A model generated the notes under the pieces. It was not told the DNA's origin. It saw only the letters and a list, made by a program, of their open reading frames with translations, and made no database searches. The position numbers and the translations under genes are program-made. This document shows positions 6,381-6,992 of a stretch of 6,992 bases of DNA, piece by piece (positions within the stretch are counted from its first letter, which is position 1; each line of letters opens with the position of its first letter). This DNA comes from Desulfovibrio sp. (GTDB taxonomy: Bacteria > Desulfobacterota > Desulfovibrionia > Desulfovibrionales > Desulfovibrionaceae), in the NCBI GenBank assembly GCA_031270875.1, contig JAISXC010000131.1:1-6992 (forward strand), read 5' to 3'.

Positions 6381-6992
6381 ATGGGCTACAAAGGAATTGT
6401 ACTGGCCGGCGGCACCGGCACACGGCTGCATCCCCTGACGCTTGGCGTTTCAAAACAGCTTTTGCCCGTTTACGACAAACCCATGATTTATTATCCTCTG
6501 TCTGTGATGATGCTTGCCGGTATCCGCGAAATTCTGGTAATCTCAACCCCGGAGGATCTGCCGCAGTATGAGCGGCTGCTCAGGGATGGAGGACAGTTCG
6601 GCCTCAATCTGCGCTACGCGGCGCAGCCAAAACCGGAAGGCATTGCCCAGGCTTTTCTGATCGCCAGGGAATTTCTGGCGTCTTCCCCCACATGTCTTAT
6701 TCTGGGCGACAACATTTTTCACGGGCAGCATTTTACGGAAAAACTGCGACGCGCCGCCTCATATGCCGAGGGGGCGACCATTTTCGGCTATATGGTCAAA
6801 GACCCGGAACGCTTTGGCGTCATCAGTTTTGATGAAGCGGGCAATCCCGCGTCAATTGTGGAAAAACCCGCCAAAGCCCCGTCCCCTTTTGCCGTAACCG
6901 GCCTGTATTTTTATGACAACGCCGTTGTCGACGTTGCCGGAAGCATACGTCCCTCCCAACGCGGCGAGTTGGAAATCACGAGCGTCAACCAA
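6381..6992 (+). CDS. rfbA: Glucose-1-phosphate thymidylyltransferase, N-terminal part (3' truncated)
   Basis: RfbA (RmlA) joins glucose-1-phosphate and dTTP to give dTDP-glucose and pyrophosphate. This is the first step of dTDP-L-rhamnose synthesis and supplies the substrate of the adjacent RfbB. The frame is open from ATG 6381 to the window edge, 204 codons of an expected ~290. The nucleotide-binding signature [13 protein letters not shown] is at 8-20. [17 protein letters not shown] follows at 25-41, LGDNIFHG at 108-115 (with a metal-binding Asp), DPERFGV at 141-147, the EKP sugar-binding motif at 161-163, and [11 protein letters not shown] at the edge (194-204). The second metal-binding aspartate region lies beyond the window. 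There is no sign of frame damage. Remaining rhamnose genes (rmlC, rmlD) would be expected downstream, but this cannot be seen. Confidence 0.96.
   Translation, partial: MGYKGIVLAGGTGTRLHPLTLGVSKQLLPVYDKPMIYYPLSVMMLAGIREILVISTPEDLPQYERLLRDGGQFGLNLRYAAQPKPEGIAQAFLIAREFLASSPTCLILGDNIFHGQHFTEKLRRAASYAEGATIFGYMVKDPERFGVISFDEAGNPASIVEKPAKAPSPFAVTGLYFYDNAVVDVAGSIRPSQRGELEITSVNQ

Overview
The window reads as part of a bacterial chromosome. It holds eight coding regions, all on the + strand and packed tightly: the largest gaps are about 85 bp and several genes overlap. The sequence is GC-rich, ATA is a common Ile codon, and a TRAP-TAXI transporter sits next to a phenylacetate-CoA-ligase-type enzyme. 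This suggests an anaerobic proteobacterium, perhaps a Desulfovibrio/Bilophila-like sulfidogen, but that is a low-confidence impression; no phylogenetic marker is present.

Region 1 (1-3172) is a TRAP-TAXI uptake system. It runs from the C-terminal part of a periplasmic TAXI solute-binding protein (start outside the window), through a small exported DUF1850 protein, to a 4TM/12TM-type fused membrane permease. Here the permease is split into two reading frames by a -1 shift at an A-rich stretch near 1452-1475. A strong stem-loop, with a competing alternative pairing that covers the start codon, lies at the junction between the binding protein and the DUF1850 gene.

Region 2 (3173-5185) encodes an AMP-forming aryl-CoA ligase of the phenylacetate-CoA ligase family (paaK) and, 6 nt later, a small DUF456 membrane protein. 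Its position right behind the transporter suggests, by inference only, that the importer brings in an aromatic or aryl-acetic acid that the ligase traps as a CoA thioester.

Region 3 (5186-6992) starts a nucleotide-sugar block: dTDP-glucose 4,6-dehydratase (rfbB/rmlB), followed by glucose-1-phosphate thymidylyltransferase (rfbA/rmlA), cut by the window end. These enzymes catalyse the first two steps toward dTDP-L-rhamnose and related sugars for surface polysaccharide. No convincing terminator or promoter separates the regions, so read-through from one to the next is possible. No tRNA, rRNA, CRISPR array, insertion sequence or phage gene was seen.
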